Below, in pieces: positions 15,886 to 22,551 of a stretch of 22,551 nucleotides of DNA. The DNA is taken from assembly GCA_013152165.1 (NCBI GenBank), contig JAADGY010000029.1, positions 894 through 23,444 of the forward strand. Direction: 5' to 3'. Origin of the DNA: a bacterium (lineage in GTDB: Bacteria > Patescibacteriota > Microgenomatia > JAADGY01). The notes under the pieces are model-generated. The model did not search any database. It was not told the DNA's origin and saw only the letters and a list, made by a program, of their open reading frames with translations. Made by a program: the position numbers and the translations under genes. Numbering within the stretch: the stretch's first letter is position 1; every line of letters begins with the position of its first letter.

Positions 15886-16170
15886 ATGACTAGAAGCCTT
15901 AAAAAAGGACCATACATAGATGAAAAGCTTTTGATGAAAGTTCAAAAGCAACAACAGCAGGGCAAAAAAAGCCCGATCAAAACTTGGGCCAGAAACTCGA
16001 TGATCCCGCCTGAGTTTGTCGGCTTTACCTTTTTAGTTCACAACGGCCGTAAATTTATTGAAGTTTATATCAACGAATCAATGGTCGGCCATCGTTTGGG
16101 TGAGTTTGCCCCCACCCGCAAATTTACCGGCCACGGCCGCGTTGTTAAAAGAATTATCAGTAAAACTTAA
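15886..16170 (+). CDS. rpsS: 30S ribosomal protein S19
   Basis: S19 (uS19) is in the 30S head, near the A-site finger and S13. I chose ATG 15886 (94 residues, MTRSLKKGPYID at the N-terminus, as in the family) over an upstream in-frame TTG at 15862 inside rplB. Conserved blocks include KTWARNSMIPPEFVG and GHRLGEFAPTRKFTGHG. GAAGGA lies 9 bases before the start. It begins 1 base after rplB and ends 4 bases before rplV. Confidence 0.97.
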   Translation: MTRSLKKGPYIDEKLLMKVQKQQQQGKKSPIKTWARNSMIPPEFVGFTFLVHNGRKFIEVYINESMVGHRLGEFAPTRKFTGHGRVVKRIISKT

Positions 16171-16174
16171 AAAA

Positions 16175-16522
16175 ATGTCTATGACTAAGACCATAAAAAC
16201 CATCGCCAAAAATGTCCGCATCTCGCCCAGAAAGCTAAGGCTTGTTGTTAAGATGGTCAAAGACATGCCGATCTCTCAGCTTGTCGACCATCTTTCGCTT
16301 ATGCCCAACAAAGCCGCCCGGATTTTATACAAAACCCTTAAAACTGCCTTGGCCGATGCTTCCCACAACTTTGATCTTTCTAAAGACAAACTTAAGCTCG
16401 ACCACATCAGAGTCGATGAGGGCATGGTCATGAAGCGCTGGCGGGCCATCTCCCGCGGCCGAGCCCATGCTTATAAAAAACGCACATCCCATTTAACTAT
16501 AGTTCTAAAGGAGGCAGACTAA
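16175..16522 (+). CDS. rplV: 50S ribosomal protein L22
   Basis: L22 (uL22) lines the exit tunnel opposite L4 with its long hairpin. The start at 16175 gives 115 residues. A second ATG at 16181 is equally possible, and the longer open frame back to 16058 runs inside rpsS and is not family-like. Motifs are RISPRKLRLV (15-24), KRWRAISRGRAH (87-98) and KKRTSHLTIVL (101-111). No Shine-Dalgarno sequence precedes it. Its stop overlaps the rpsC start (TAATG). Confidence 0.95.
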   Translation: MSMTKTIKTIAKNVRISPRKLRLVVKMVKDMPISQLVDHLSLMPNKAARILYKTLKTALADASHNFDLSKDKLKLDHIRVDEGMVMKRWRAISRGRAHAYKKRTSHLTIVLKEAD

Positions 16523-17178
16523 TGGGTCAAAAAGTTCACCCCTACGGTTTCAGGCTAGGTTCATTTTTTGATTGGAAAGCTCACTGGTTTGCCCCCAAAT
16601 CAGATTATGCCGACACTCTATTGCAGGATTTAAAGCTGCGCCGGCTCATTAATGAACAGCTGGACAGGGCCGACTTGGTCGATTTAATCATCGAGCGCTC
16701 TTTGAAAAAGATCAGATTTATCTTTTATGTTGGCCGGCCTGGAGTAGTCATCGGCCGCGGCGGATCCGGCATCGAAAGATTGAAAGAAGCCATCTACCAA
16801 AGTTTAGGCGTCGATCCCAAAGCTAAAAACGCCACCCAAATAAACATCGAGGTCAAAGAAGTTAAAAACCCTGATTTATCAGCCCGCATTGTTTTAAAAA
16901 GAATCATCGCCGGTTTAAAAAAGCGAATTCCCCACCGGCGCATCATCAACAAAGCCATGGAGCAGGTTATGGCCTCCGGCGCTCAAGGTGTTAAAATCAT
17001 TATCTCCGGCCGCATCGGCGGCACCGAAATCAGCCGAACCGAAAAATACAGCTTAGGCAAAATCCCGACTCAGACCTTGAGAGCCAACATCGACTACGCC
17101 GAAGAGCCGGCCCTAACCCGATCAGGCTACGTCGGCGTCAAGGTATATATTTACAAAGGTGAAATATCTAAAAAGTAA
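16522..17178 (+). CDS. rpsC: 30S ribosomal protein S3
   Basis: S3 (uS3) lies at the mRNA entry of the small subunit and takes part in mRNA unwinding. The 218 residues begin MGQKVHPYGFRLG, as in the family. The KH domain has its GxxG loop as GRGG (78-81), and the C-terminal domain contains GRIGGTEISRTEKY. A very good AAAGGAGG at 16507-16514 lies 7 bases before the ATG. The start overlaps the rplV stop by 1 base, a coupled junction. Confidence 0.98.
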   Translation: MGQKVHPYGFRLGSFFDWKAHWFAPKSDYADTLLQDLKLRRLINEQLDRADLVDLIIERSLKKIRFIFYVGRPGVVIGRGGSGIERLKEAIYQSLGVDPKAKNATQINIEVKEVKNPDLSARIVLKRIIAGLKKRIPHRRIINKAMEQVMASGAQGVKIIISGRIGGTEISRTEKYSLGKIPTQTLRANIDYAEEPALTRSGYVGVKVYIYKGEISKK

Positions 17179-17180
17179 AC

Positions 17181-17603
17181 ATGCTGCTTCAACCTAAAAA
17201 ACTCAAATACAGGCGCAACTTCCGGCCCAAAGTCGGCGGCTTGGCTTGGCGCGGATCCAAGCTGGCCTTTGGCGAGTACGGCTTAAAAATCCTTAAACCC
17301 GGCTGGATAACCGCCCGCCAGCTTGAAGCCGCTCGGAAAGCCATCGTCCACCACACCAAGCGCCAAGGCCGTCTATGGATTCGGATTTTCCCTCATCACC
17401 CAATCACCGGCAAGGCCGCCGGCTCGCATATGGGCGGCGGCAAAGGCGACCCCTCATACTACATCGCCAACCTCAAGGCCGGCACTTTAGTTTTTGAACT
17501 GGCCGGCTTGCCCCCGGAAGTTGTTCGAAAAGCTCTGCGGGCCGCTTCCAACAAGCTGTCCCTGCCTACAAAAGTAGTTTCACAGGAGAATTATGAAATC
17601 TGA
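17181..17603 (+). CDS. rplP: 50S ribosomal protein L16
   Basis: L16 (uL16) helps place the A-site tRNA and is a late assembly protein of the 50S subunit. The 140 residues start MLLQPKKLKYRRNFRP and keep FGEYGLKIL (30-38), ITARQLEAARKAI (43-55) and GKGDPSYYI. The segment around the site that is hydroxylated in E. coli (R81 of VRMGKGKG) reads SHMGGGKG, so His83 takes the place of this Arg. It starts 2 bases after rpsC and overlaps rpmC by 11 bases. Confidence 0.97.
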   Translation: MLLQPKKLKYRRNFRPKVGGLAWRGSKLAFGEYGLKILKPGWITARQLEAARKAIVHHTKRQGRLWIRIFPHHPITGKAAGSHMGGGKGDPSYYIANLKAGTLVFELAGLPPEVVRKALRAASNKLSLPTKVVSQENYEI

Positions 17604-17799
17604 TCAAAAGGCCAATCTGCGCCAAAAAACCATCGATGAGTTGTCAACCTTAGTTGACAGCCTTCAAAAAGAGCTGGCTTTAAAAAAGATGGAAAAAGCC
17701 ATCGGCAAGCTTAAGCAGACTCATTTAATCAAAGACCTTTATTATAAAATCGCCCTTATTAAAACTATTATCACCGAAAAGCAAATGACTAAGGAGTAA
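17593..17799 (+). CDS. rpmC: 50S ribosomal protein L29
   Basis: L29 (uL29) is a small helical-hairpin protein near the tunnel exit, beside L23. The 68 residues show the usual two helices, with TIDELSTLVDSLQKELALKK and then LYYKIALIKTIITEKQ. AGGAG at 17584-17588 lies 4 bases before the ATG, inside the end of rplP. Position between rplP and rpsQ supports the call. Confidence 0.9.
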   Translation: MKSDQKANLRQKTIDELSTLVDSLQKELALKKMEKAIGKLKQTHLIKDLYYKIALIKTIITEKQMTKE

Positions 17800-17800
17800 T

Positions 17801-18055
17801 ATGACCAAAACCCAAACCAAACATAAAAAAACCATGACCGGCGTTGTCGTCAGTGATAAAATGGTACAGTCTGTGGTTGTTAAAGTTACTCGCGTCTTTG
17901 CCCACCCGCTCTACACCAAGCGCCTTAAAAAAGACAAAAAATACATCGCCGACAACCGCCTTGGCGCCAAGCAGGGCGACCAAGTTGTCATTGAAGAAAC
18001 TCGGCCGTTAAGCCGTCGCAAGCACTGGAAAGTTATTAAAATTTTAAAAAATTAA
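17801..18055 (+). CDS. rpsQ: 30S ribosomal protein S17
   Basis: S17 (uS17) is an OB-fold protein that binds the 5' domain of 16S rRNA during early assembly. The 84 residues include MTGVVVSDKMVQSVVVKVTR (12-31), YTKRLKKDKKYIADN and the terminal SRRKHWKVIKIL. AAGGAG ends 4 bases before the ATG and overlaps the rpmC stop region. It is the last gene of the classic S10 group, followed by the spc group after 16 bases. Confidence 0.96.
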   Translation: MTKTQTKHKKTMTGVVVSDKMVQSVVVKVTRVFAHPLYTKRLKKDKKYIADNRLGAKQGDQVVIEETRPLSRRKHWKVIKILKN

Positions 18056-18071
18056 GGAATTATCTTAAAAA

Positions 18072-18440
18072 ATGCTTCAGCTTAGATCAATCTTAACACC
18101 AGCTGATAACACCGGCGCTAAGCGCCTTAAGCTAATTCATGTTTACGGCGGCTCCCGGCGCCGTTATGGCCGGCTGGGCGATGTTGTCTTGTGCGTCGTT
18201 GACGGCAGTACCCCCTATGGGCTGGTTAAGGACCGCCAAAAAGTTAAGGCCGTCATCGTTAGAACCAAAAAAGAAATGCGCCGCCCCGACGGCTCCCATA
18301 TTCGATTCGACGACAACGCCGCCGTCATCATCGACAACAGCAATAATCCGATAGGCAGTCGGGTTTTCGGCCCCATCGCCAGAGAAGTTAAAGAAAAAGG
18401 CTTTAAAAAAATTGCCTCGTTGGCTCAGGAAATGTATTAA
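18072..18440 (+). CDS. rplN: 50S ribosomal protein L14
   Basis: L14 (uL14) is on the subunit interface, where it forms bridges with 16S rRNA and is the target of the silencing factor RsfS. The full 122-residue protein has MLQLRSILTPADNTGAKRL at the start, RRPDGSHIRFDDNAAVII (70-87) and GSRVFGPIARE (95-105). AAGGA lies 13 bases before the ATG, too far to be sure. First gene of the spc group. Confidence 0.98.
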   Translation: MLQLRSILTPADNTGAKRLKLIHVYGGSRRRYGRLGDVVLCVVDGSTPYGLVKDRQKVKAVIVRTKKEMRRPDGSHIRFDDNAAVIIDNSNNPIGSRVFGPIAREVKEKGFKKIASLAQEMY

Positions 18441-18442
18441 CC

Positions 18443-18772
18443 ATGCAAAAGATAAAAAAAGGCGACCAAGTTATAGTCAGAGTCGGCAGGGATAAAGGCC
18501 GAAAGGGCCAGGTTCTTAAAGTCCTGCTTAAAACCAATCAACTTTTGGTTGAAGGCGTCAACATCGTCAAGAAGCATCATAAATCAACCGGCCCCAACGA
18601 CTCCAGCCGCATCATCGATCTGACCAAGCCTATCTTGATCTCTAAGGTTGCCCTTGTTTGTCCCAACTGCCATAAACCAACCCGAGTAGGCATAAGAATA
18701 GATAAGCAAGGCAATAAGTTTCGATACTGCAAAAAGTGCAGCCAGGTAATCAAAGACAAGGAGGCCAAATGA
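18443..18772 (+). CDS. rplX: 50S ribosomal protein L24
   Basis: L24 (uL24) starts 50S assembly and later sits by the tunnel exit. The 109 residues begin with the KOW motif (KKGDQVIVRVGRDKGRKGQV, 5-24) and VEGVNIVKKH (37-46). The C-terminal part holds CPNC (73-76) and CKKC (96-99), a zinc-ribbon-like set found in many bacterial L24 proteins. It ends in TGA, overlapping the rplE ATG by 4 bases (ATGA). Confidence 0.96.
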   Translation: MQKIKKGDQVIVRVGRDKGRKGQVLKVLLKTNQLLVEGVNIVKKHHKSTGPNDSSRIIDLTKPILISKVALVCPNCHKPTRVGIRIDKQGNKFRYCKKCSQVIKDKEAK

Positions 18773-19347
18773 TAAAGCCCCGCCTTCTAGATCATTACCA
18801 GAAAAAAGTACTGCCTGTCTTAAAAAAAGAAATGGGCAACGCTCCTGATTTAGCTATCCCGACTTTGGATAAAATCATCGTCAGCATCGGCGTCGGCGAC
18901 GCCGCCAAAGATAAAGGCATCCTTAAAACCAACGCTGCCTTTTTAGCTAAAATTACCGGCCAAAAACCCATCATTACTAAAGCCCGCAAATCCGTCGCCA
19001 CCTTTAGCTTAAGAAAAGGCCAGCCGATCGGGCTTAAAGTCACCCTTCGCGGCCAAAAAATGTGGTCCTTTTTAGACCGTCTTATCAGCTTGGTCCTGCC
19101 TCTTGTTCGTGACTTCCGAGGCGTGTCTCCTAAAAGTTTTGATCAAAACGGCAACTATAACCTGGGCTTAAGAGAGCAGATCATATTCCCCGAAGTCAGT
19201 TACGAAGAGGTCGACAAAAAGCGCGGCGTTAGAGTCACCCTTGTTACTTCCACCTCTGATGCTAAACTCAGCAAACGTCTGTTAGAATTATTAGGTGTTC
19301 CTTTTACAAAAGAAAATCAGACTAATCGGACCGCTGCGTCCAATTAG
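18769..19347 (+). CDS. rplE: 50S ribosomal protein L5
   Basis: L5 (uL5) binds 5S rRNA and the P-site tRNA in the central protuberance. I chose ATG 18769 (192 residues, MIKPRLLDHYQKKVLP) because AAGGAGG at 18758-18764 lies 4 bases before it and it makes the classic ATGA overlap with rplX. An upstream in-frame start at 18736 lies inside rplX. Conserved parts are TGQKPIITKARKSVATFSL (63-81), RDFRGVSPKSFD (114-125) and NYNLGLREQIIFPEV. The C-terminus is a few residues longer than usual. Confidence 0.97.
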   Translation: MIKPRLLDHYQKKVLPVLKKEMGNAPDLAIPTLDKIIVSIGVGDAAKDKGILKTNAAFLAKITGQKPIITKARKSVATFSLRKGQPIGLKVTLRGQKMWSFLDRLISLVLPLVRDFRGVSPKSFDQNGNYNLGLREQIIFPEVSYEEVDKKRGVRVTLVTSTSDAKLSKRLLELLGVPFTKENQTNRTAASN

Positions 19348-19361
19348 TCCAACCTACTGCT

Positions 19362-19547
19362 ATGGCTAAAACATCAAAAATTGTACGAGAAAAAAAACAG
19401 CTAAGGTACGCGGTGCGCTACCGCAACCGCTGCCAGCTCTGCGGCCGCCCCCGCGGCTTTATCCGTTATTTTAAACTTTGCCGCCTTTGCTTTAGAAAAT
19501 TAGCCCACCAAGGCATGCTGCCTGGGGTCACCAAGGCTTCCTGGTAA
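19362..19547 (+). CDS. rpsN: 30S ribosomal protein S14, zinc-binding type
   Basis: S14 (uS14) is in the 30S head next to S3 and S10. This is the short 61-residue type Z, with a four-Cys zinc site at C24, C27, C40 and C43 (CQLCGRPRG and CRLCFRKLA) and the typical end GVTKASW. Zinc-type S14 is usual for this operon place in Gram-positive and many other bacteria. The gene starts 14 bases after rplE, without a visible Shine-Dalgarno sequence. Confidence 0.96.
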   Translation: MAKTSKIVREKKQLRYAVRYRNRCQLCGRPRGFIRYFKLCRLCFRKLAHQGMLPGVTKASW

Positions 19548-19553
19548 ACGCTT

Positions 19554-19961
19554 ATGATTAACTACCCAATCGGCGATATGTTGGTACGTCTTAAAAACGC
19601 CTACTTAGCTAGGCATGAGCAGGTTGTCATACCCGGCTCCAAAATGAAAGAAGCTGTCTTGTCTGTTTTGAAAAAAGAAGGCTACATCAAAGACTTCAAA
19701 GTCGACAAACAGCCCCCAAAATCATTCATCACCGTTTATTTAAGATACAACCTCGACAAACACCGCCGCCCCCAACCGGCTATACAGGGTTTGAAACTAG
19801 TCTCTACTCCCGGCCGGCGAATCTATATCAGCTACAATCAAATCCCGCCGGTCTTTAGCGGTATCGGTATTAATATTCTCTCCACCAACAAAGGCATCTT
19901 AACCGGCGCCCAAGCTCAAAAAGCTAAAACCGGTGGCGAACTTATCTGTCAAATTTGGTAA
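19554..19961 (+). CDS. rpsH: 30S ribosomal protein S8
   Basis: S8 (uS8) binds helix 21 of 16S rRNA and in E. coli represses the spc operon. The 135 residues begin MINYPIGDMLVRLKNAY and end with the family C-terminus, ILSTNKGILTGAQAQKAKTG followed by GELICQIW. It starts 6 bases after rpsN without a Shine-Dalgarno sequence. I did not see an S8-binding-site copy near rplE. Confidence 0.96.
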   Translation: MINYPIGDMLVRLKNAYLARHEQVVIPGSKMKEAVLSVLKKEGYIKDFKVDKQPPKSFITVYLRYNLDKHRRPQPAIQGLKLVSTPGRRIYISYNQIPPVFSGIGINILSTNKGILTGAQAQKAKTGGELICQIW

Positions 19962-19966
19962 ATATT

Positions 19967-20515
19967 ATGTCGCGCATAGGCAACACACCCATTCCCATCG
20001 AAGACGGCCTGAAAATTGACATTCAGCCCGATCAAATAGTCATAGAAGGGCCCAAAGGCAAACTGACTCAGCCAACCTTTCCCAGCCTTCAAGTCAAACA
20101 GGAAAACAACCAATTGATCGTCGTTAATACCAAGCCGGACAATAAACAATCAAAAGCTCTTCATGGGCTTTTAAGGTCGCTTCTGGCCAACATGGTTGTC
20201 GGCGTAACCAAAGGCTGGTCTAAACAGCTTCAGTTGGTCGGCACCGGCTACCGGGCCAAACTCCAAGGCAAAACCCTTGTCTTAACCGTTGGCTTTTCTC
20301 ACCCGGTTAACATAGACATTCCAGAAGACATTCAAATCAAGGTCGAGAAAAACACCGAAATAACCATAACCGGCATCGATAAATCATTAGTCGGCCAGGT
20401 GGCTGCTAATATAAGAGCCGTTCGCCCCCCCGAGCCATACAAAGGCAAAGGCATTCGTTATAAAGATGAAGTCATAAGGCGCAAAGCCGGCAAGGCCGGT
20501 AAAGCCGCCGCTTAA
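19967..20515 (+). CDS. rplF: 50S ribosomal protein L6
   Basis: L6 (uL6) binds the sarcin-ricin region, near the site where translation GTPases act. I chose ATG 19967 (182 residues, MSRIGNTPIPI) instead of an in-frame TTG at 19955 that lies within rpsH. Landmarks are LHGLLRSLLANMVVGVTKGW (65-84), GTGYRA (92-97), GFSHPV (109-114) and RPPEPYKGKGIRY (153-165). The end is Lys/Ala-rich (KAGKAGKAAA). It follows rpsH after 5 bases. Confidence 0.97.
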   Translation: MSRIGNTPIPIEDGLKIDIQPDQIVIEGPKGKLTQPTFPSLQVKQENNQLIVVNTKPDNKQSKALHGLLRSLLANMVVGVTKGWSKQLQLVGTGYRAKLQGKTLVLTVGFSHPVNIDIPEDIQIKVEKNTEITITGIDKSLVGQVAANIRAVRPPEPYKGKGIRYKDEVIRRKAGKAGKAAA

Positions 20516-20522
20516 AACCGCT

Positions 20523-20885
20523 ATGAAACCTGAAGACAAAAGAAAACACCGCCAAAAAAGAGCCTATCGAGTTAGGCGCAAGTTAAGGGAAACCTCTCCT
20601 GATAGACTGCGTTTATCTATTTTTCGCAGCCACCAGCACATCTATGCCCAGCTTATCGATGACAATCAAGGCATTACTTTAGCCGCCGCCAGCGACGCTG
20701 ATATAAAAACTGATAACCATTTAACCAAAACTCAAAAAGCTCATTTGGTCGGTCGGACCTTAGGTGATAAAATAAAACGTTTGAAAAAGCCAATAAGCTT
20801 TTTTATCGACCGGGGGCCTCATGCTTATCACGGCCGAGTCAAAGCCTTGATCGAAGGTCTTCGCCAATCCGGCCTAAAAATTTAA
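20523..20885 (+). CDS. rplR: 50S ribosomal protein L18
   Basis: L18 (uL18) binds 5S rRNA together with L5. The 120 residues have a basic N-terminus (KRKHRQKRAYRVRRKLR), then RLRLSIFRSHQHIYAQLIDD (28-47), GRTLGDKI and the family signature DRGPHAYHGRVKAL (96-109). It starts 7 bases after rplF, without a visible Shine-Dalgarno sequence. Confidence 0.96.
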   Translation: MKPEDKRKHRQKRAYRVRRKLRETSPDRLRLSIFRSHQHIYAQLIDDNQGITLAAASDADIKTDNHLTKTQKAHLVGRTLGDKIKRLKKPISFFIDRGPHAYHGRVKALIEGLRQSGLKI

Positions 20886-20898
20886 GAATTGATAAATT

Positions 20899-21351
20899 AT
20901 GATAGACCAACTACAATCATCAGTTTTGCAAATCAAAAGAGTCAGCAAGACTACTCAGGGTAAAAAAAGAGTTCGCTTTACCGCTCTTGTGGCTGTCGGC
21001 GACAAGCAGGGCCGGGTAGGGCTGGCTTTAGGCAAAGCCCCCTCCGTCGCTACTGCTATTCAAAAAGCTGTTATCAAAGCCAAAAAAGATATGATTGAAG
21101 TTCCCATAACCAAATGGCATTCGATTCCTCACCGAGTCGAGGTTAAGCAAGACGCCGTTTTTGTCTTAATTAAGCCGGCTCCCAAAGGTGCTGGCATCAA
21201 AGCCGGCAGTGTTGTCCGCAGTATTTTAGAATTGGCCGGCTATCAAAACGTGGTTGCTAAAATTTTAGGCAGCAGCAACAAAAACGCCAGCGCCCACGCC
21301 GCCCTCAAAGCCCTGTCCCAACTGCAGGATATTAAATACAAAAGATTATAA
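20899..21351 (+). CDS. rpsE: 30S ribosomal protein S5
   Basis: S5 (uS5) affects decoding accuracy and lines the mRNA entry with S3 and S4. The 150 residues contain an N-terminal double-stranded RNA-binding fold (IKRVSKTTQGKKRVRFTALV and GDKQGRVGLALGKA) and the C-terminal part (APKGAGIKAGSVVRSILELAG and VVAKILGSSNKNASAHAALKA, here split in two). The common SxNP motif reads SSNKN. No rpmD follows: rplO starts 17 bases after the stop. Confidence 0.97.
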   Translation: MIDQLQSSVLQIKRVSKTTQGKKRVRFTALVAVGDKQGRVGLALGKAPSVATAIQKAVIKAKKDMIEVPITKWHSIPHRVEVKQDAVFVLIKPAPKGAGIKAGSVVRSILELAGYQNVVAKILGSSNKNASAHAALKALSQLQDIKYKRL

Positions 21352-21368
21352 AACCAAAACCAACACCC

Positions 21369-21845
21369 ATGTCTTTATTAGCTCAGCTTACCAATATTGT
21401 TGATAAAAGAAAGCCTCGCGTTGGCCGAGGCTACAGTTCCGGCCGCGGCGGCCACACCAGCACCCGCGGCAGCAAAGGAGCCAAAGCCCGCGGCAAAATT
21501 TCTGTTATCTTCACCGGCACCAAACACAAAAAATCGCTTTGGCAAAGACTGCCGGTTATGCGCGGCGGCGGTTTCTTAAAACCGCACAAGCCAACTCTAG
21601 CCGTCACCCTGCGCCAGATAAGCCCTTACATCAAAAAAGCCAATCAGGTTGTAGACTTGGCCTTTTTAGTTAAGGAAGGCATAATCACTCCTAGACAAGC
21701 TAAAAATTATCAAGTTAAACTAGTCGCTACCGGCACCCTGGATAAGCCGATAAACCTTAAACTGCCGGCCAGCCAAACTGTTTTGGATCTAATCGACAAA
21801 CTCAAAAATAAATCAACTAAACCTGCCTCTGTAAGAAAAAAATAA
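21369..21845 (+). CDS. rplO: 50S ribosomal protein L15
   Basis: L15 (uL15) is a late 50S assembly protein that binds 23S rRNA. The 158 residues have the Gly/Arg-rich N-terminal extension with RVGRGYSSGRGGHTSTRGSK (17-36), then GGGFLKPHKP and a C-terminal globular domain. It lies directly after rpsE, where most bacteria have rpmD in between. secY starts 3 bases after the stop. Confidence 0.96.
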   Translation: MSLLAQLTNIVDKRKPRVGRGYSSGRGGHTSTRGSKGAKARGKISVIFTGTKHKKSLWQRLPVMRGGGFLKPHKPTLAVTLRQISPYIKKANQVVDLAFLVKEGIITPRQAKNYQVKLVATGTLDKPINLKLPASQTVLDLIDKLKNKSTKPASVRKK

Positions 21846-21848
21846 TCA

Positions 21849-22551
21849 ATGAAACAGGTGATAAAATACCTTAAACTTATCTTTAACACTGCTGATTTAA
21901 GGCAGAAGATCCTTTTCACCCTTTTTATCGTTTTCCTGGTTAGATTTTTAGCCCACATCCCCCTGCCTCTTGTCGATCATCTCAGGCTTAAGCAATTTTT
22001 TGTTCAAAACCAGTTTTTAGGCCTTATCAACATCTTTTCCGGCGGCACTCTGGCTAACTTTTCTATCGTTGCCCTAGGTTTAAACCCCTACATCAACGCT
22101 TCGATCATCATGCAGCTTTTAACCTTTGTCATCCCCAAGCTGGAAGAGTTAAGTAAAGAAGGCGAGTACGGCCGTGAAACCATCAATCGCTACACCCGCC
22201 TGCTCACCCTGCCTTTAACTATAGTTCAAGCTATCGGACTTTTCCTGCTTCTAAAAAAACAGGGCCTTATCTCGGCCGCTGCTACCCCCTTTGATATGAT
22301 CGTTATGCTGTTGGTCTTAACCGCCGGCAGTTTGCTCATGGTCTGGCTGGGCGAGCTCATTACCGAAAAAGGGGTAGGTGACGGTGTTTCGTTTTTAATC
22401 TTTGTCGGCATCATCGCCGCCTTGCCGACCGGCGTCGGCCAGGTTTTAGCCACTCTTGATGTTATTGATTTTACCTCCATCATTACCTTCCCGCTTTTAT
22501 CAATCGTCGTCATCGCCGCCATCATTTATGTTAACGAAGCCTACCGCAAGG
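21849..22551 (+). CDS. secY: protein translocase subunit SecY (partial, runs off the window end)
   Basis: SecY is the membrane channel of the Sec system for export and membrane insertion of proteins. The open frame from ATG 21849 reaches the window end with no stop, giving 234 residues of a protein that is usually about 430. Visible are segment 1 (ILFTLFIVFLVRFLAHIPLP), the plug region (IFSGGTLANFSIVALGLNPY), the signature INASIIMQLL, the loop KEGEYGRETINRYTRLLTLP and GVGDGVSFLIFVGI in segment 4. About five of the ten membrane segments are present. Last gene seen of the spc group. Confidence 0.97.
   Translation, partial: MKQVIKYLKLIFNTADLRQKILFTLFIVFLVRFLAHIPLPLVDHLRLKQFFVQNQFLGLINIFSGGTLANFSIVALGLNPYINASIIMQLLTFVIPKLEELSKEGEYGRETINRYTRLLTLPLTIVQAIGLFLLLKKQGLISAAATPFDMIVMLLVLTAGSLLMVWLGELITEKGVGDGVSFLIFVGIIAALPTGVGQVLATLDVIDFTSIITFPLLSIVVIAAIIYVNEAYRK

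Noticed and set aside
16058..16174. Long N-terminal extension of L22
   Set aside because: It runs out of frame within rpsS and does not resemble L22; the family N-terminus begins at 16175 or 16181.
18736..18768. Upstream start for L5
   Set aside because: It lies within rplX, and the ATG at 18769 has a strong ribosome binding site and an ATGA overlap.
1..22551. tRNA, rRNA, CRISPR array, transposase or toxin-antitoxin pair
   Set aside because: None was seen by eye. Gaps are too short or AT-rich for RNA genes, there are no regularly spaced repeats, and all convincing frames are core genes or the transporter.

Overview
The window is a bacterial core-gene region in which every clear gene lies on the + strand. 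The rpoB-rpoC RNA polymerase genes, the str group (rpsL, rpsG, fusA, tuf), the S10 group (rpsJ to rpsQ) and the spc group (rplN to the start of secY) follow each other directly. Gene content and the family signatures fit a member of the Candidate Phyla Radiation (Patescibacteria). The strongest points are the absence of rpmD (L30) between rpsE and rplO, very tight packing, divergent ribosomal protein termini, and an AT-rich intergenic element of a kind I associate with these genomes. The class within the radiation cannot be fixed from this window. TGA is used as a stop (cation transporter gene, rplX), so the recoded UGA=Gly code of Gracilibacteria and SR1 is unlikely.

Layout. Positions 1-238 hold no intact gene, only a possible decayed minus-strand coding fragment. 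A cation diffusion facilitator (239-1135) comes next, in a place where rplKAJL often precede rpoB. A strong extended -10 promoter and a small hairpin with a T-run (1204-1270) lead into rpoB (1305-4814) and rpoC (4818-8555). Then come rpsL, rpsG, a 126-base extremely AT-rich spacer with inverted repeats (9516-9641), fusA, a -10-like box, and tuf with a strong ribosome binding site. A textbook intrinsic terminator (13000-13042) sits between tuf and rpsJ, only 7 bases before the rpsJ start codon. After it the genes run rpsJ, rplC, rplD, rplW, rplB, rpsS, rplV, rpsC, rplP, rpmC, rpsQ, rplN, rplX, rplE, rpsN (zinc type), rpsH, rplF, rplR, rpsE, rplO and secY (cut by the window end), with gaps of 0-30 bases or overlaps of 1, 4 or 11 bases.

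How the genes work together. The products are the two large polymerase subunits, two translation GTPases, ribosomal proteins of both subunits and the protein translocation channel: the central growth machinery, likely expressed as a few long co-regulated transcripts. The likely transcription boundaries are the rpoB leader, the AT-rich spacer before fusA, the tuf leader and the terminator before rpsJ.

I found no mobile element with a transposase, no CRISPR array, no RNA gene and no new multi-gene system. Points worth a second look are within or between core genes: RpoB rifampicin-pocket residues that suggest intrinsic resistance, a paired bridge-helix and trigger-loop change in RpoC, an acidic disordered RpoB tail, an actinobacterial-like coiled-coil insert in RpoC, unusual residues at functional sites of L2, L3 and L16, and attenuator-like hairpins in front of rpoB and rpsJ (rpsJ encodes NusE).
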